This document shows, one piece after another, positions 10,424-22,728 of a DNA stretch of 64,000 nt. Source of the stretch: Zygnema cylindricum (Eukaryota; Streptophyta; Zygnematophyceae; Zygnematales; Zygnemataceae); NCBI GenBank assembly GCA_037447655.1, contig JBBHKE010002101.1, forward strand, positions 1 through 64,000. Reading direction: 5' to 3'. The stretch's first letter is position 1. Every line of letters starts with the position of its first letter. The position numbers were made by a program, and so were the translations under genes. The notes under the pieces were generated by a model. It worked only from the letters and a program-made list of their open reading frames with translations. It did not search any database and was not told where the DNA came from.

Positions 10424-12062
10424 TGTAACAGGATCTCCTACCTCTCAGAAAATCCCATTACTACAAACAATCCCAACCACACATTCCACACATTGGAAAA
10501 TACACATCCACGTTGGACCACACTCACATAAGGATAAACTTTAAATTAGAAGAAGCTTCTGTCCACATAACATTAGCTTGGTCTCTTGCCCTCGTGGCTC
10601 AACCCTTCTTATTAAAGTGTTTTCCACTACTCTCCACTCTTAATAATTATATCTCTTAACTACTAAAACACTATTTAGTTAGTAAGAGATTTCAATGCAA
10701 AAATGCCTTTTCTCCAAATTGGTATTAATCGCTCAGGACCAAGATCAGCAAAAAATTCCACAAACTTTTCCAAAGGAAAAGATGTCTACTCTCCTCTTAC
10801 ACTTCATTATTTATCCATCATCGCCCTGGACTCGCCAGGCCAGAGTCAACGTTCCGTTTTAACAGGCTTTTTCCTGGGCCAATCATTGATCAACAAAGAC
10901 TCAGACTGACCAATGCAAAAACGTGCGAAATCTCTTACTAACTACTTAGCACTTTACTAACCAATCAAACGTTACGTTTCACTACGTAACATTTACGTGC
11001 AAAAGTGCGCGCCAAACGAAACGCGACTTCGCACGATCGTGCGTAACAAATTTCGCACGCGAAACTTCCTTCGAAATTCCCTTAAGTGAAAGTGACGTTT
11101 CGTACTAAAATTTGTACGAAACGAACCACCGTGCATACTAAACGTTTCATTAGAACTTTATGAAACGTACACGCGTAATTTCGATACTAAGGGTATGGTT
11201 ACATCAGACGAAAAGTGAGGTTTAATACAGAATTTTGTACTTGCCCGTACCATGCCGTACTATATTTTCGTGAGTTTCTTGAAAACAACATTACAGAAAA
11301 TAAGATTACGATTCTCCAAGTATCCGGGAGAAGACGTCGACCATCCGATTACATTTTGGTCTTCATCTGCGAAGCTATCGCTCCATACGCCTCTGTATTG
11401 GTGAACCCACCTCGCCGAGGTGGGTTCAGCAATACAGAACCAGTCAAATCGCTACACCTGGACGTCAGACACGTGCGTCGATGAAAAATGAAAATTTTCA
11501 CACGCCCCCAAAGTCACGTGCATTCGGACAAGGTGACCGTAAAATTTTTGCCGAAAAGAAATACGGTTTTTTCCTGAAAGTCATCAGCGTGAAGGAGATC
11601 TCTGAGGTACATTGACGCGGTACACTTGTGAAGTACACGTCCGTAATACGCAAGTACGGATTTTTATACGAAAATGGTCGGTTTCCAAATCTTTGACGAT
11701 TTTATAGATTTGATCGTCGACCTACGTGGAATCACTCAAATTAGAACACGTATGTAAAAACTTGTTTACAGATGATACGCGATGTAACCGAGGCCTCTGT
11801 AATACAGAAATTTTTCTGTCCGTACTATTACAGAGACCTCCTGATGTAACCATACCCTAATTTGACCCTTAACCCGTTTCAATGATACCCACTTGTTATT
11901 TAGACCCCACGCTGTCACCTAAATACACCCATTGCTATAACTTTTAAAATATAACTCCAAATAGCGTGATTCTTTCGCGGACGTCTACCAAATTTAGTAC
12001 TCTATAATCATAATACCTAAATACCCCTTTATAAACAAGTTAGATCAGCTGTTACTATCACA
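10424..12062 (-). repeat. 5' LTR of the chromovirus, interrupted by a MITE
   Basis: This LTR is 1,639 bp because a 667-bp element plus its 3-bp duplication sit in it; 1,639-667-3 gives 969, the length of the other LTR exactly. Confidence 0.93.
11191..11857. mobile_element. PIF/Harbinger-type non-autonomous element, 667 bp (family H1)
   Basis: Terminal inverted repeats GGGTATGGTTACATCA and TGATGTAACCATACCC, flanked by TAA on both sides (11,188-11,190 and 11,858-11,860). The other LTR has the empty site with a single TAA (ACTAATTTGAC), which proves the insertion and the 3-bp duplication. A 3-bp TWA duplication with GGG-starting ends is typical of the PIF/Harbinger superfamily. A near-perfect hairpin lies at 11,403-11,427. 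A second copy of the same 667-bp length is at 43,844-44,510. Confidence 0.9.
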
Positions 12063-12256
12063 ATTGTACGGTACGAACCGTACAATTATCGGTGATAGTT
12101 ATCGACACCGGTGATATCGCGATAAAAAACCGATATTATCGGATGTTTATCGATGATAACACGGGTGTCGATATATCGTGCAACTATATCGATTATCGGC
12201 AAGCCAAAAAAGGTACATATCGATTATCGGCAAAACCTTGCCGATACACAACACAA
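12063..12256. mobile_element. Family T hAT element, right part
   Basis: It continues the element interrupted at 3,615, starting with the duplicated ATTGT. It shows repeated TATCGATTATCGGCA blocks and ends CCGATACACAACACAA, the inverse of the family end TTGTGTTGTGTATCGG. Confidence 0.65.
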
Positions 12257-12515
12257 GCCAAAATACTAAACCCCCACCCAACGATACGTCCGTCTATTTT
12301 TGTACATTATTTTCGTAGTGTATATGTACGGTTCCCCACCTCCCACCAAATATATCGCGATAGTTTGTTGTTGGTGCTCGAGAGATAGATTAGGCTACCC
12401 TACTCGAATGTTCTATATTTCATTATATATATATATCTTATCTATCACAATACGAGAATATCTGAAACAAAGCACCGATATTTGCAAGCAGTTTTGTAAT
12501 TTTAGTCGGGCCATT
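12257..12515. other. Unassigned repeat-like DNA
   Basis: No gene. A short (TA)n run lies near 12,424-12,435; similarity to the other TATCG-rich elements is weak. Confidence 0.4.
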
Positions 12516-13266
12516 ACTTAGAGGTAAAAGTCAAAATTTCGAATACCCGAACCCGACATTTTTCTTTTTCAAAATTTGAACACATGAAATCTGGTCAAAT
12601 GATTGCACGCTACTATATTTTAGTGTTTTGTATCGGTAGCCATTTGAAGAAAGCCGATATGCTCCTTCTTTTGGGCTACAAATAATCTATATATTGGCAC
12701 GATATATAGATATTGGTGTTAAGCCGAATAATTATCGATTTGTTTTCGCGATGACACTCCTTTGACAAATATCGGCGATAGTTGTACGATTATTCCGTTT
12801 TACATTAATTTCGTTATTGATTACACAAAGTTTGGAACAGATTGTCATACGTGGCATGCCACGCTATAAATAGATAATATACAATACATTATATTATAAA
12901 GTACTTACATATAACGTAATATATTTGATCCACTTATTGTCGATAAGGAATTTGTTGATCTCAAAGCGACATAACGCAACCCCTCACCATTCGATAACCG
13001 ATAACTATCAGTATCTGTTTTATCGCGATAAATTTTTTAATGATACAAAACACTATGAAATTGTTACACGGTACCCATAAATAAATTTAAATTTCTTGTT
13101 GATACACAACACTAAATTTGGCAATCTCGAATATGGTCGTACCCGATATCTTTTCTTTTTGGTTTTGAATCACCCGACCGAGTCCGGTCGGCCCCCAAAA
13201 GTTGCCACCTGCATCCGTTCCCGATACGATGCGGCCGGCCGGGTACGGATCGAGTACGGATTCGAG
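12516..13266. mobile_element. Inverted family F copy split by a family T hAT element
   Basis: 12,516-12,585 is the reverse complement of the family F right end (AGGTAAAAGTCAAAATTT), and 13,118-13,266 resembles the reverse complement of its left part. Between them, 12,621-13,114 is a family T element with ends TAGTGTTTTGTATCGG and GATACACAACACTA. No clear 8-bp duplication remains and part of family F is missing, so the copy is eroded. Confidence 0.55.
12621..13114. mobile_element. Family T hAT element, about 494 bp
   Basis: The left end is TAGTGTTTTGTATCGG and the right end is GATACACAACACTA, which are imperfect inverted repeats of the family end. Internal block GTGGCATGCCAC is shared with 62,639-63,534. 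The target duplication is not preserved. Confidence 0.6.
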
Positions 13267-13267
13267 T

Positions 13268-13699
13268 TAGAGGTTGCAATGGGGTACTTGAATACGTACC
13301 CGACCGCCTGCGTCGGACCCGGAACGGATTCGGGTGCCAAATTTTGGGGGCCGGTCGGATTCGGGCGGGTGATTAAATAAAAATAAAAATAGGGTACAGT
13401 CGGGTAAGCAAAAAATGAAAAAGAATGAAGGTTTTGTACCGTCCATACTATCCAGCATTATTGTACTTTATACTCTTGGTATCTTGGGAGGTATGAGGGA
13501 GATTTACCATAAATTTTGTACATATTTGGGTACGAGCGAGAAATCAAGTTTCGATTAACTTTTATTTTCGTAAACGCGTATCGGGTAACGGTCAACAATT
13601 TAGGAGCGTGACATAACCCGGTCGGGTATCGGGTGTTCAGATTTTGAAAAAAAAAATGTCGGTTTCGGGTATCTAAAAATTTGACTTTTGCGACCTCTT
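13268..13699 (+). mobile_element. Family F non-autonomous hAT element
   Basis: About 432 bp with ends TAGAGGTTGCAA and TTGCGACCTCTTA, and the same internal order as 47,420-47,891. It abuts the inverted family F remnant on its left, giving a head-to-head arrangement. Confidence 0.7.
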
Positions 13700-13757
13700 A
13701 TTTGGGTACCTTATTGTGACCTCTGGCAATCCATCCTGTTCTAGCGTACGGAGCATA

Positions 13758-14207
13758 GTTCAAAAGTAGCCGTTTTTTGGTAGGCCTTTTGTAGGCCGCC
13801 TTTAGCGTAAGTTGTGTTCCGGGCTTTCCATGTGATCTTCTTAGATCGCTACTTTTATCAGCGACCGTCCGATCGTCCGAATCTGACGATAGTCTTATCG
13901 TTAGTTGTGTTATGGGCTTTTCATGTGATCTTCTTATATGGTTACTTTCATCAACGACCGTCAGATCGTCCAGATCTGACGGTTTAAATAAAAAGTCGCT
14001 CAAAACTCACAAAAAAATATTTTTTTGTCCGATTTTTTTTTTCAAATTTAGACATGACGTTTAATTCTCTATCGATCCATGTGCAACTCAACCCTGTTAC
14101 TATTTTATTTCATTTCGCTGCCATTACAATATGGGTCTTAAGGCCATATTGTATGTTTTGCATACAATAGGCATATTGTATGGGCGTACGGTCACCTACT
14201 TTTGAAC
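13758..14207. mobile_element. TA-flanked MITE, 450 bp (family E)
   Basis: Terminal inverted repeats GTTCAAAAGTAG and CTACTTTTGAAC, flanked by TA on both sides (13,756-13,757; 14,208-14,209). The second copy at 40,804-41,100 is 297 bp. The longer copy contains an internal direct duplication of about 100 bp (two blocks with GTGATCTTCTTA and GCGACCGTCCGATCG-like sequence). TA duplication suggests a Tc1/mariner (Stowaway-like) origin. Confidence 0.8.
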
Positions 14208-14420
14208 TATGGTACGGAGGTATCACGATGGTTATCAACCCGATATCTTATCGATATTAAACGAACTCTTGGAAAAATATATCGATTATCGACATTTCAC
14301 AAAACCGATATATCAATTATCGGCAAGAGGCTAGAGGCTCTGTACATGTATTTATACAACCAACAATATATATATATATATATTTATACAACCCCTTTAT
14401 ACAGTCCCTTTATAGCTCTC
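14208..14420. repeat. Family T hAT fragment with (TA)n run
   Basis: GGTACGGAGGTATCACGATGG followed by TATCGATTATCG blocks, similar to 47,205-47,345. It is truncated; a (TA)n microsatellite is at 14,370-14,382. Confidence 0.5.
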
Positions 14421-14567
14421 TAATGCTTAATTGTACGAAAGCCCTCAAAACGGCCTTTTTAACCGTCGTTTCAATATTTCGCCAGTCAAAGTTGTTCGAC
14501 GGATTGACCGTCAAATCTGAACTTAAAGGTACGTAGCTTGTACGAAACTGTACTTCAAATGTACAAA

Positions 14568-14766
14568 CACCGCGAATCGTTATTAGCGTTGAGAAATTAT
14601 TAGTGTAAAGAAAAAATTAGCGTCATTCATTCTAATTTAGTGCCAGGAGACGTGGCAGATTATGGTCCACGTCCTTAAATAGTGTAGCTTATTCTATTTA
14701 AGGTATTAATGTCAAAATTTTGGGGTGCCGATGTAGAGTTCATAACGCTAATAACGATTCGCGGTG
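14568..14766. mobile_element. MITE family D, short form
   Basis: Inverted ends CACCGCGAATCGTTATTAG and CTAATAACGATTCGCGGTG around 199 bp. The right side is followed by TA; the left flank has lost it. Near-identical internal sequence (TTAGTGCCAGGAGACGTGGC) occurs at 61,149-61,337. Confidence 0.8.
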
Positions 14767-16330
14767 TACCTGCGCGCAGCAAAAATCGTCTCTGCGATTA
14801 GCAATTCCCTATTTTAAAATTCCAAATTTTTCCATTAAGCATTTTCTAGTTTTTTTTATGATTTGTTTTGGCTCATCTTTCCTCCACTGTTGTCACCTTT
14901 CGCATTTTCCGAAAAAAATGCGAAATGGTTTTTTACGGTAGAAAACCCTAAGAAATCCAAAAAAGTGAACCCTAAGAAACCCTGAAAGTCCTACGTGGTC
15001 TTACCTGCAAAAGCTCAATGGTTGGAAATCGGGCGGAACTGTTACGCTGTCACGCGTGTATTCTTTTCTGAAAAAAATCAAACAGCATACACTGAAATTG
15101 CCGGTGAAAATATAAACCTTTTTTACAGTCGCTAAATGTAACATGATTCGCTCGAAATTTGGAGTTCCTGCCCGAAAAAACTTTTCGAAGAGTAAACCAG
15201 CCGGAGGAATACGTTTTTTCACATATTTTTATTCTTCCGGGGCTTCTTTTTCGTTTTGCCGGCGAATTATCAATGGTCATAATTAATTAATTATAATACA
15301 GCATGCACTGGAACTATTATCATTTGTCAGAAAAAGCGAATCTGAAACATAGCGTGGCCCAATAGATTCCAACCTTTCGTACGACCAAAGGATCTGTACA
15401 CGTGACTGGGGGAAGACCTTTTGTAAATGAGATCTTACCGGAGTGCCACTTATGTCGGCGGTAAACACGGGTAGCTTCTGTTGTCCTTAATCTAAAAAAC
15501 AAAAGGATTTGCCTGCCTGTTGTCCAGAAGTATCTTGAGAAATAGACGATCTAAACCGTCGGTTTCGGCTCAGTTTTCTGCCTACCGTAATATCTGTATT
15601 TGTCGATTCTGTCTATCCATAAAATCATCTATAATTTTGCGGTTTCCGCGGAATGCTGGATCCAGCACGCTGCCAGCTGGCTATCGAGACTTGCTAGCAG
15701 ATCAGCAGAGGATACGCTTTGCCATTTGTCTGTTTCGGGCAGCATGATCAGCGCGGATCTTACGAGGTTTGCCCTTCTGGAAGTGAAAGGCACAAAATAT
15801 TTGTAGGGTTTTAGGCCAGATTAGAGCCAGTATGTTCATTTATCCGCATCGTAAATTACAGGATTTTAAGCCTTAACGTGTATCTTGCACCAGTGTATTA
15901 GCTGTCCTGAGATTTTTGTCATTATTAGGGTTGGAAGCGTGTTACAGCTTGCAATTTTTGTCTTTAGAAGGCTTACGCCAGAAAAAAGTTTTTCTCTTGT
16001 TTTTTTTTGTAGTATCTCAGGACGTTCTAGATATTTTAGGGGATTTTAGCCTTTTAGGAAATTGTAGGGAGTTTTAGGACATTTCAACACTAACATTAGG
16101 TTTTTCACGTCATCACGCAGTTTAAACATGTGTGTATGTGTCATTCCCAACAATTGTAGAGTCGTATGAAGTAAAATTCATACAAGAATGGGCATAAGCA
16201 ACGTTGGAGCTTTGCACACGCCTGTGCGCGTTACTTGCACGAACTTAGGACGTGTTCCAAAAACACGGCGTAGTGCGCACGTTGTGTTCGGACACCGGGG
16301 GTACAGACTAGGGTTCAGTAAAGTACTGTA
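14767..16330. other. No gene seen
   Basis: About 1.5 kb with only short open frames on both strands and no recognisable protein motif. It contains several stretches like TTTTAGG that recur irregularly near 15,800-16,080. Confidence 0.55.
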
Positions 16331-16870
16331 CACCGTCAATCGCTATTAGAGTATATAACGCCAATTCGGTGCCCTTCTTTCAAAAAAAAAAACCCGAAAT
16401 ACAATCCATAATTCTATTTTTTCCATTATTCTAATTAGGGTTTTTTTTTCAATTAGCGTTAATAATGGAAGTACACAGCGATGGAAATAGTGTGGCATAC
16501 GGACAGGATATTTCCGTACGAAATGGTACTTTTTTAATTACAAAGGCATAAAAAGACACTTAACATTATTGCGCACACATGTGAATTTGCACTGGAAGAA
16601 AGAGACGCAAACTCGTCGTCAAAAATCACGTTCTCATATGTTCGTTCGTCGACCGTGTGAACTGCGTGACGTCGTACGAATTGTCAGATTTTGTATGTGT
16701 ACACATATTACTGTAGACATCGAAAGGGCGAGCATTTATTATTCAGGACAACCCAAATTACAGTTAGGGATTAATTAGTATATTTATTTAAAAAAAAAAA
16801 TCCCGATTAGTGTTAGTAACCCTAATTTATTGTTTACGCTATTTATTCCTTTACTCCAATAGCGATTGAC
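16331..16870. mobile_element. MITE family D, long form
   Basis: Left end TA-CACCGTCAATCGCTATTAG, right end CCAATAGCGATTGAC with the last GGTG lost. It is the counterpart of 61,345-62,612 without the element inserted there, and so provides the empty site for that insertion near 16,400-16,420. Confidence 0.75.
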
Positions 16871-16884
16871 ATAGAACCAAACGA

Positions 16885-17603
16885 AATCAATATTTCGTTT
16901 GGTACGCATGATGGTTTGTTTCATACAATTTTTAGTACGAAACGTCATTTTCATTTTATGGAATTTCGTAAAAAGTTTCGAGTGCGAATTTTGCGCCGCA
17001 CGTTTGTGCGAAGTCGCGTTTCGTTTGGCGCGCACTTTTGCATGTAAATGTTACGTAGTGAAACGTAGCGTTTGATTGGTTAGAAATGCTACGTAGTTAG
17101 TTAGAGATTTCACACGTTTTTGCTTTGGTCAGTCTGAGTCCTGGCTGATGAATGATTGGCCCAGGTAAAACCTGTTCAACGGAGTGTTAACTCTGGCCTG
17201 GCGAGTCCAGGGCGATGATGGATAAACAGTGAAGTCTAACAAAAGAGTAGACATCTTTTCCTTTGGAATTTTTTTTGGAAATTCTGACTGATCTTGGTCT
17301 TGAGCAAATAATACCAAAATGGAGCAATGGCATTTTTGAAATGAAATCTCTTACAAACTAAGTAGTGTTTAGTAGTTAAGAGATAGAGTTATTTAAGAGT
17401 GGAAATGCTTTAAAAAGAAGGGTTGAGCCACGAGGGCAAGAGACAAAGCTAATGTTATGTGGACAGAAGCTTCTTCTAATTTAAAGTTTATTTCTTTATG
17501 TGAGTGCTTTCCAATGTGAACGTGTAATTTTTCAATGTGTGGAATGTGTGGTTGAAATTGGTTGTAGTAATGGGATTTTTGAGAGGTAGGAGATCCTATT
17601 ACA
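16885..17603 (+). repeat. Truncated solo LTR of the chromovirus family, opposite orientation
   Basis: About 720 bp match the reverse complement of the LTRs at 3,616 and 10,424, ending GGAGATCCTATTACA. The first 250 bp or so of the LTR are missing. It is visibly more diverged than the two LTRs of the complete element, so it is an older insertion. Confidence 0.85.
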
Positions 17604-19847
17604 TACAGTAAGGTCTTAGGAAGGGGAGATTGCCAAGCAAGTCATAAGAAATGGTAAAGTGGTTGGGATAGCAAGGGTTTTAAAAAATATTTTCGAGTCC
17701 TAAAACCTAGGGCGTGACGGAGGAGTCTTGAGAAGTTTTAGAACCAAGGATTGTTAAAGCCTTTTACGAGGACCCTTATGAATGTGGCACGTTGAGGAAT
17801 TTACCGAGAGCATAAATACACCGTTTTAATGTCATCTTCTCTTTATTTGTCACCATAAAGATTTTTTTTTTTATACAAACTACAATACGCTAAATTGATT
17901 TTGATTTGTAAACCTTAATTCATCAAGGTGTTTACACTTGTGTAACCTTATACGGTGAATCTACCCTTGAAGATTTTGTATCGTCCTCGAGAAGACTTTT
18001 AAGCCCTTGGTTTGACGATCGACCTTTTGGTATGTGCGACATCATCGGTATGTGATTATATCACTTGTCGAACCCAAATTAGTGGTTGCTTTATTTCCAC
18101 GACAACGTTCACAACCAATCATATGTGTTGTAAGAATCATGAAAAAAAGATATCCAATAAGTTGAAAAAAATTTAGGCATGCGATTTTAAACATCTTCTA
18201 TGGAGGCACGATTTTATAAACAAGTTTTGTCTATACATTTTACTCACTCAATAAAGTTAAATATTTTCAACGGAGGACCTTTGGCTCGATCATACTCTTC
18301 CATTAAAACAAATCAATACGGATTGAGATAGGGTCCGAAGCCACTCATGAACCTGTTAGGGACTTGTAGGCATTCAAACTATGTTAATAGTACGTATATG
18401 ATAAAACAGCTCATCAAACCCGTATAGTTATTCCACGCAGTAAGGAATTTAGTACACCTAATATAAAAGCCATTTGTCTTATACGTACGTTGTCAATACG
18501 ACTTTGAATCTAGTGATATAAAGTGAATTCTAAGTGTATTGATCAAAATTTTGACACATAAGGGTTGTCTAAGGCTTCCCAATAAGCTATTTTTTATTTA
18601 CAAAAGTGAATGTTATACAAATCTACGACTAGTCGAAGGAACCTTTCCAAATGAGATAATGGACCTTTGATCGACCACATCCTCTATAAGTGGGAAATAT
18701 TCGAAAAAAGGGGATGGGTTACTAATACCCGTCTACCCGTCATTTATATCGGAAAAAGACAAAATGATGTTAATACAATGGTATTCAAACACGGTCTGAT
18801 ATAGTCTGATGTAGTATTTTTAAGTTGGCAATTGTAACACAAGGTTTATAACACCCCCGACAAGAAACATGAGGTGCAAATAATAAAATTGTTTTGTTGT
18901 CGGACGAGGATGGATAGAAGGGTTGGTCAAATGTTGAGCGGTGGAAGAAAGGATACGAAATGGAAGTGTTATCGATAAAATGACATGGATAATATCAGGC
19001 GAAAGATTTGACATCGGTGGGTGAATTGGTGGTGGATGGCATAGCGGATGGATGAATGGATGACTAATGGTTGTTGATGAAGGGAGGGGGTTTGAGGTAA
19101 GGGTCAAAGTTAAAGGTTGCGACTACTCCCTACCGTGACGGGGTTAATACATGACGAGGTTAATACAGAGGTACCGTTGTAGGTAAATGGTGGTTTTCCA
19201 ATGAAAATAGCAATTGTGTGATAATAAGTGGAACTTTTATGTTAAACGTTTGGGGTTAGGCCGTGGTCGGTTTAAGAGACGATTAAGGAGGATGGGACGA
19301 CTCTTAGAAAAGGTTATGTGATCGTAAACTTGTATGAGAGGATGGGAATTGGATTGTGATAATCATCGTTTCGTGGAATTATGATGAACTAGAAGGCCGA
19401 AAGAGGAGAAATAAACAAGAATTATTCTCCAAGCTCACTCCGAAAAAACGCTTCTAACCCCAACAAAGTTTCTCAAAGACGGTTGTCGTGAGTGGTGTTG
19501 TCTTACTCCGCAAATCCAAAGTTTGATTCAACAAATAGATTTGGAAAACCTTTAATACCTTACTTTTTCTTTAGTTTTTGTGTTAAGCTATTTCGTTTTG
19601 CGATGCTTACTTATTTTTGTATGCCACTTGAGTTTGAGGCTGAAGATCCTCAAAAGTTGCGAACCTCTGTTGCCTTGACGTGCTTGTGCAATTTTGCTCC
19701 ATGTGTGGTTTTTGCCCACTGTGCTTGTGCAATTTTGCTCCATGTGTGGTTTGTGGTTGTGATGGGTAGAGGGATTTAAAGGCCGGCTTAGCAAAGTGGT
19801 TGAACATAAAAATGAAAGGTTGAAATCAATGGAAACGTGCGGATCAA
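17604..19847. other. No gene seen; small tandem duplication at 19,682-19,751
   Basis: Over 2 kb without recognised coding sequence. A 29-bp stretch (CTTGTGCAATTTTGCTCC and neighbours) occurs twice in tandem, 41 bp apart, at 19,682 and 19,723. The stretch may include an unidentified LTR element but no end or domain could be confirmed. Confidence 0.45.
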
Positions 19848-19975
19848 GTAATTAGCATTGTATATTTTGTATATAAGTGACTCTTCTCACTTAATGAAAT
19901 CATCCCAAATACAAATCAATTCCTCTCTCCAATGCATTGATCTTTCTCTTGTGTACAATTTCATGGCTTCCGCTA
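19848..19975 (+). repeat. Fragment of the Copia LTR, inverted relative to 25,047
   Basis: The sequence from TAATTAGCATTGTATATTTT to ATCCACCTCCAATA is about 97% the reverse complement of 25,065-25,197. It carries the presumed LTR TATA box (TATATAAG). Confidence 0.8.
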
Positions 19976-22728
19976 ATCCACCTCCAATAGCTTTCTTTTG
20001 ACAACATGAGATATTCTAGGTGCATCCCTCAAATTTGTAGGAAAACGATCAAAAAAACACCCTTATTTTAGCACATGCGCACATACCCTTAGTCACCCTC
20101 GAGTTGTATCTAGTTTCGGCACGTCCTATAGGAATTCTTTTTGTTTTTGTTGCCACATTCATAGTTCGACGATCTGCGAAAAAAACGTTTTCCATTTTAA
20201 TTATAATGCTTAGCTATAATATATTCTAACTAAACACTTTGAGCTGCATCGGAAAAAAAAATTTCGTGTTTTATTTCGTCATTAAATTTTTGCAAAGGTG
20301 TTAAAGTTGTTTTACATATCTACCAGTAGGATGATTGTAGATATTTAAACTAAGACGAACAATACGTTGTTCTATGGCTTTTTCTCGAAGTTGCGTTAGG
20401 AGTTGGAGACTTTAAACGTTTTGTATAACATGACTTGTAATGCTTACCACATTTCATGTGCACATACTATAAAAGATATGATGTGACATATAAAATATTT
20501 CATATTTACTCTGACATGCGACAATACTTCTATTAATCCGCATTAAAATCCTAGTGTGACAAAGTACGATCAAGTGTTATCTTTAGGTAGGATATTACCA
20601 ACAAATATTGTAATGTATATATGATTTCCAAAGACAAACACAAATATAAAATGAATTTGTATGGTAATTTCAATAACTTTGTCATGGAATATTATGCTCG
20701 TATGTGTGGTTAAATGTTATTGGGTTTTCCGTGCTTGCAAAAATGTACATGTTTTTATGGTTAGTGAAGTTCAACACCTTGTCATAATTGCGTGTACATT
20801 AAACAAACAGTAGCATTTGAAGGAGCACCAAGACTGAAGGGTACAAACATAGAGGTCACACGCTTAAGTCAAAGCTGTCGTGTTTTATGGTGTGGACTAT
20901 TTGTACTAAAAAAAGATCATAAAAGGCTCGCGCTGAAATCAACTAAGAAGTTTGTGCCGTATAATCATGTTAGGATCATTTTTCGTTAGGGATAATGAGC
21001 CTCCAAGTAAATTACATTGAACTGTAAACGTTGTAACTCTTAGCCCCAACTAAAATTAACTTGAGCTTTTTTTTACTTTGAATCTACCAATACTTCTGAT
21101 ACATGAAGCTTTCACCACCCTTTTGTGTAAGTTGTGTGACTTGGTGTACCTTAAATTTGTTATGCTTGTTTTTTGTTGCTTTATGCCTTTAAATTCCTTA
21201 CGGCAAATTCGTCTTTGTGAAAGCAAATCGCGAATGGTTATCGACGTCGGATCACGATTCAAAAACCACGCAAAACCTTGGAGCGTACATCAAGTGATGT
21301 GGCATATGGCCTCGGCTCATTACTAGTGACAGGAATCAAGTGTTGTCGTGTGTCGTCTCGACTCATAAATGTTATCACTATAGTAACACTTACGAGGCAC
21401 CAAGATCTAAAAAAGACGGTTTGTACCAAAAATGATATCACAACTTCAATTGTACGTTCTCGCTAATATCAAATGACGTGAGGTCGTTTGAAGTTGTTGA
21501 TTTTTTTTCTTAATATGTTTTTTTCATAAAAATCAAGAGTGAAAAAAACAATGTTTTTTCCAAGACACCATTGAATTTTAGGTAAACTTTTTAAGGTAGG
21601 TTTTTTTTATTCATTTGGATAACATGGTTTAAAATTTGGTTTGGTTTGTTGTTGTTGTTTTTGTTGCTATCTTTTTACTTAGTGTAATTGACACCAATAA
21701 AGTCGTTCCTCTATTAGCTTAAAAGCTGAAATAGTATTATCAACACTATTTTAAGTTAAGGATCGTAAAGGGGCGACGATGAATTTGAGGTGTGAGAGAG
21801 ACTGCGATCCTATCTTTAAATTTCCAATATTATTGCACGTGTGACACAGATAACTGTCCCAGGTCGTTCGTCAACAAAAGGGTAATACATTGCAACAAAA
21901 GGGTAATATATTGCAACAAAAGGGTAATATATTGCAACAAAAGGGTAACATATTACAAACTTGAGAACTTTATGAAGGCATCGAAGGAGTTAACGCTTGA
22001 CCTTGTCTTCGAATATTGATTAAAACTGGAGGTTGGGTTTTCAAAAGAAGGCAAAAATAAATCGGTGTTCTAATCGTAGAATAGAATAGATCTGTCATGG
22101 TTTCAGTAATAAAAAGGTTGAAAGAAGATATTCAACCTTCGGCATAATTGAAAAAAGGTTTAGTATTCCCTCGAACTTCCTACTAATCTGTTTTCTAAGG
22201 ATTTTAACCATGTACTGTCAAGCATTTATGGGACAATGCGGATAGGAACCAATCTTCAATATTTTGCCACGTGTCATTTCAATTTCTATTATAAGCTATC
22301 ATGGATGGGCTAACAATTTTTTCGAATAAGAAAATAAAAGGTAGTCGCCCTCTTAAATAAAAGTGACTAGTGTATTTTTAACTCCTCAGATCCTAAAGAT
22401 TTTACTTAAGCGTTTAAACTGCTTTAAATGGATTACAATACTCAGAGGTGTTATGGATGTACGACAAAATCGATGATATTTTATTAGGGTGTTAAGAAGA
22501 GGTAATAAAGATTTTCAGTAGAAATTCAGATTCTGTAAGCCTTCATAAATGGAGTATTATATTCTGGATAACTGGAACCCTTAATAGGAGAACTAAAAGG
22601 TAGTACAGGAATTTGGGGAAAATAGGCTGACTGGTTCTCAGTAAAAGTTTCCTTTTATTTTATGGAATGATGGAACCTCTGGCTTCCGTACGGCGTGAAA
22701 TTTAAAAATATGTTTTAAATATGGTAAA
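19976..22728. other. No gene seen
   Basis: About 2.7 kb of AT-rich DNA. Open frames are short and motif-free on both strands. The only clear structure is the 21-bp repeat at 21,872-21,955. Confidence 0.5.
21872..21955. repeat. 21-bp tandem repeat, four units
   Basis: Four units of CAACAAAAGGGTAATATATTG with one or two changes in the outer units. Each unit is a multiple of three, so a short frame reads through it, but no gene context is seen. Confidence 0.9.

Larger units (their letters stand above)
3616..12062 (-). mobile_element. Ty3/Gypsy chromovirus LTR retrotransposon, complete but inactivated
   Basis: Both LTRs run TG...CA and are flanked by an exact 5-bp target duplication ATTGT (3,611-3,615 and 12,063-12,067). 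A primer binding site resembling initiator tRNA-Met lies next to the 5' LTR at 10,408-10,421, and a purine-rich tract precedes the 3' LTR. Domain order on the minus strand is gag, zinc knuckles, protease, reverse transcriptase, RNase H, integrase and chromodomain, which defines the chromovirus branch of Ty3/Gypsy. The LTRs differ at about 25 positions by eye over 969 bp, so the insertion is moderately young. Several in-frame stops and at least two frame changes make it non-functional. It sits inside a family T hAT copy. Confidence 0.93.
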
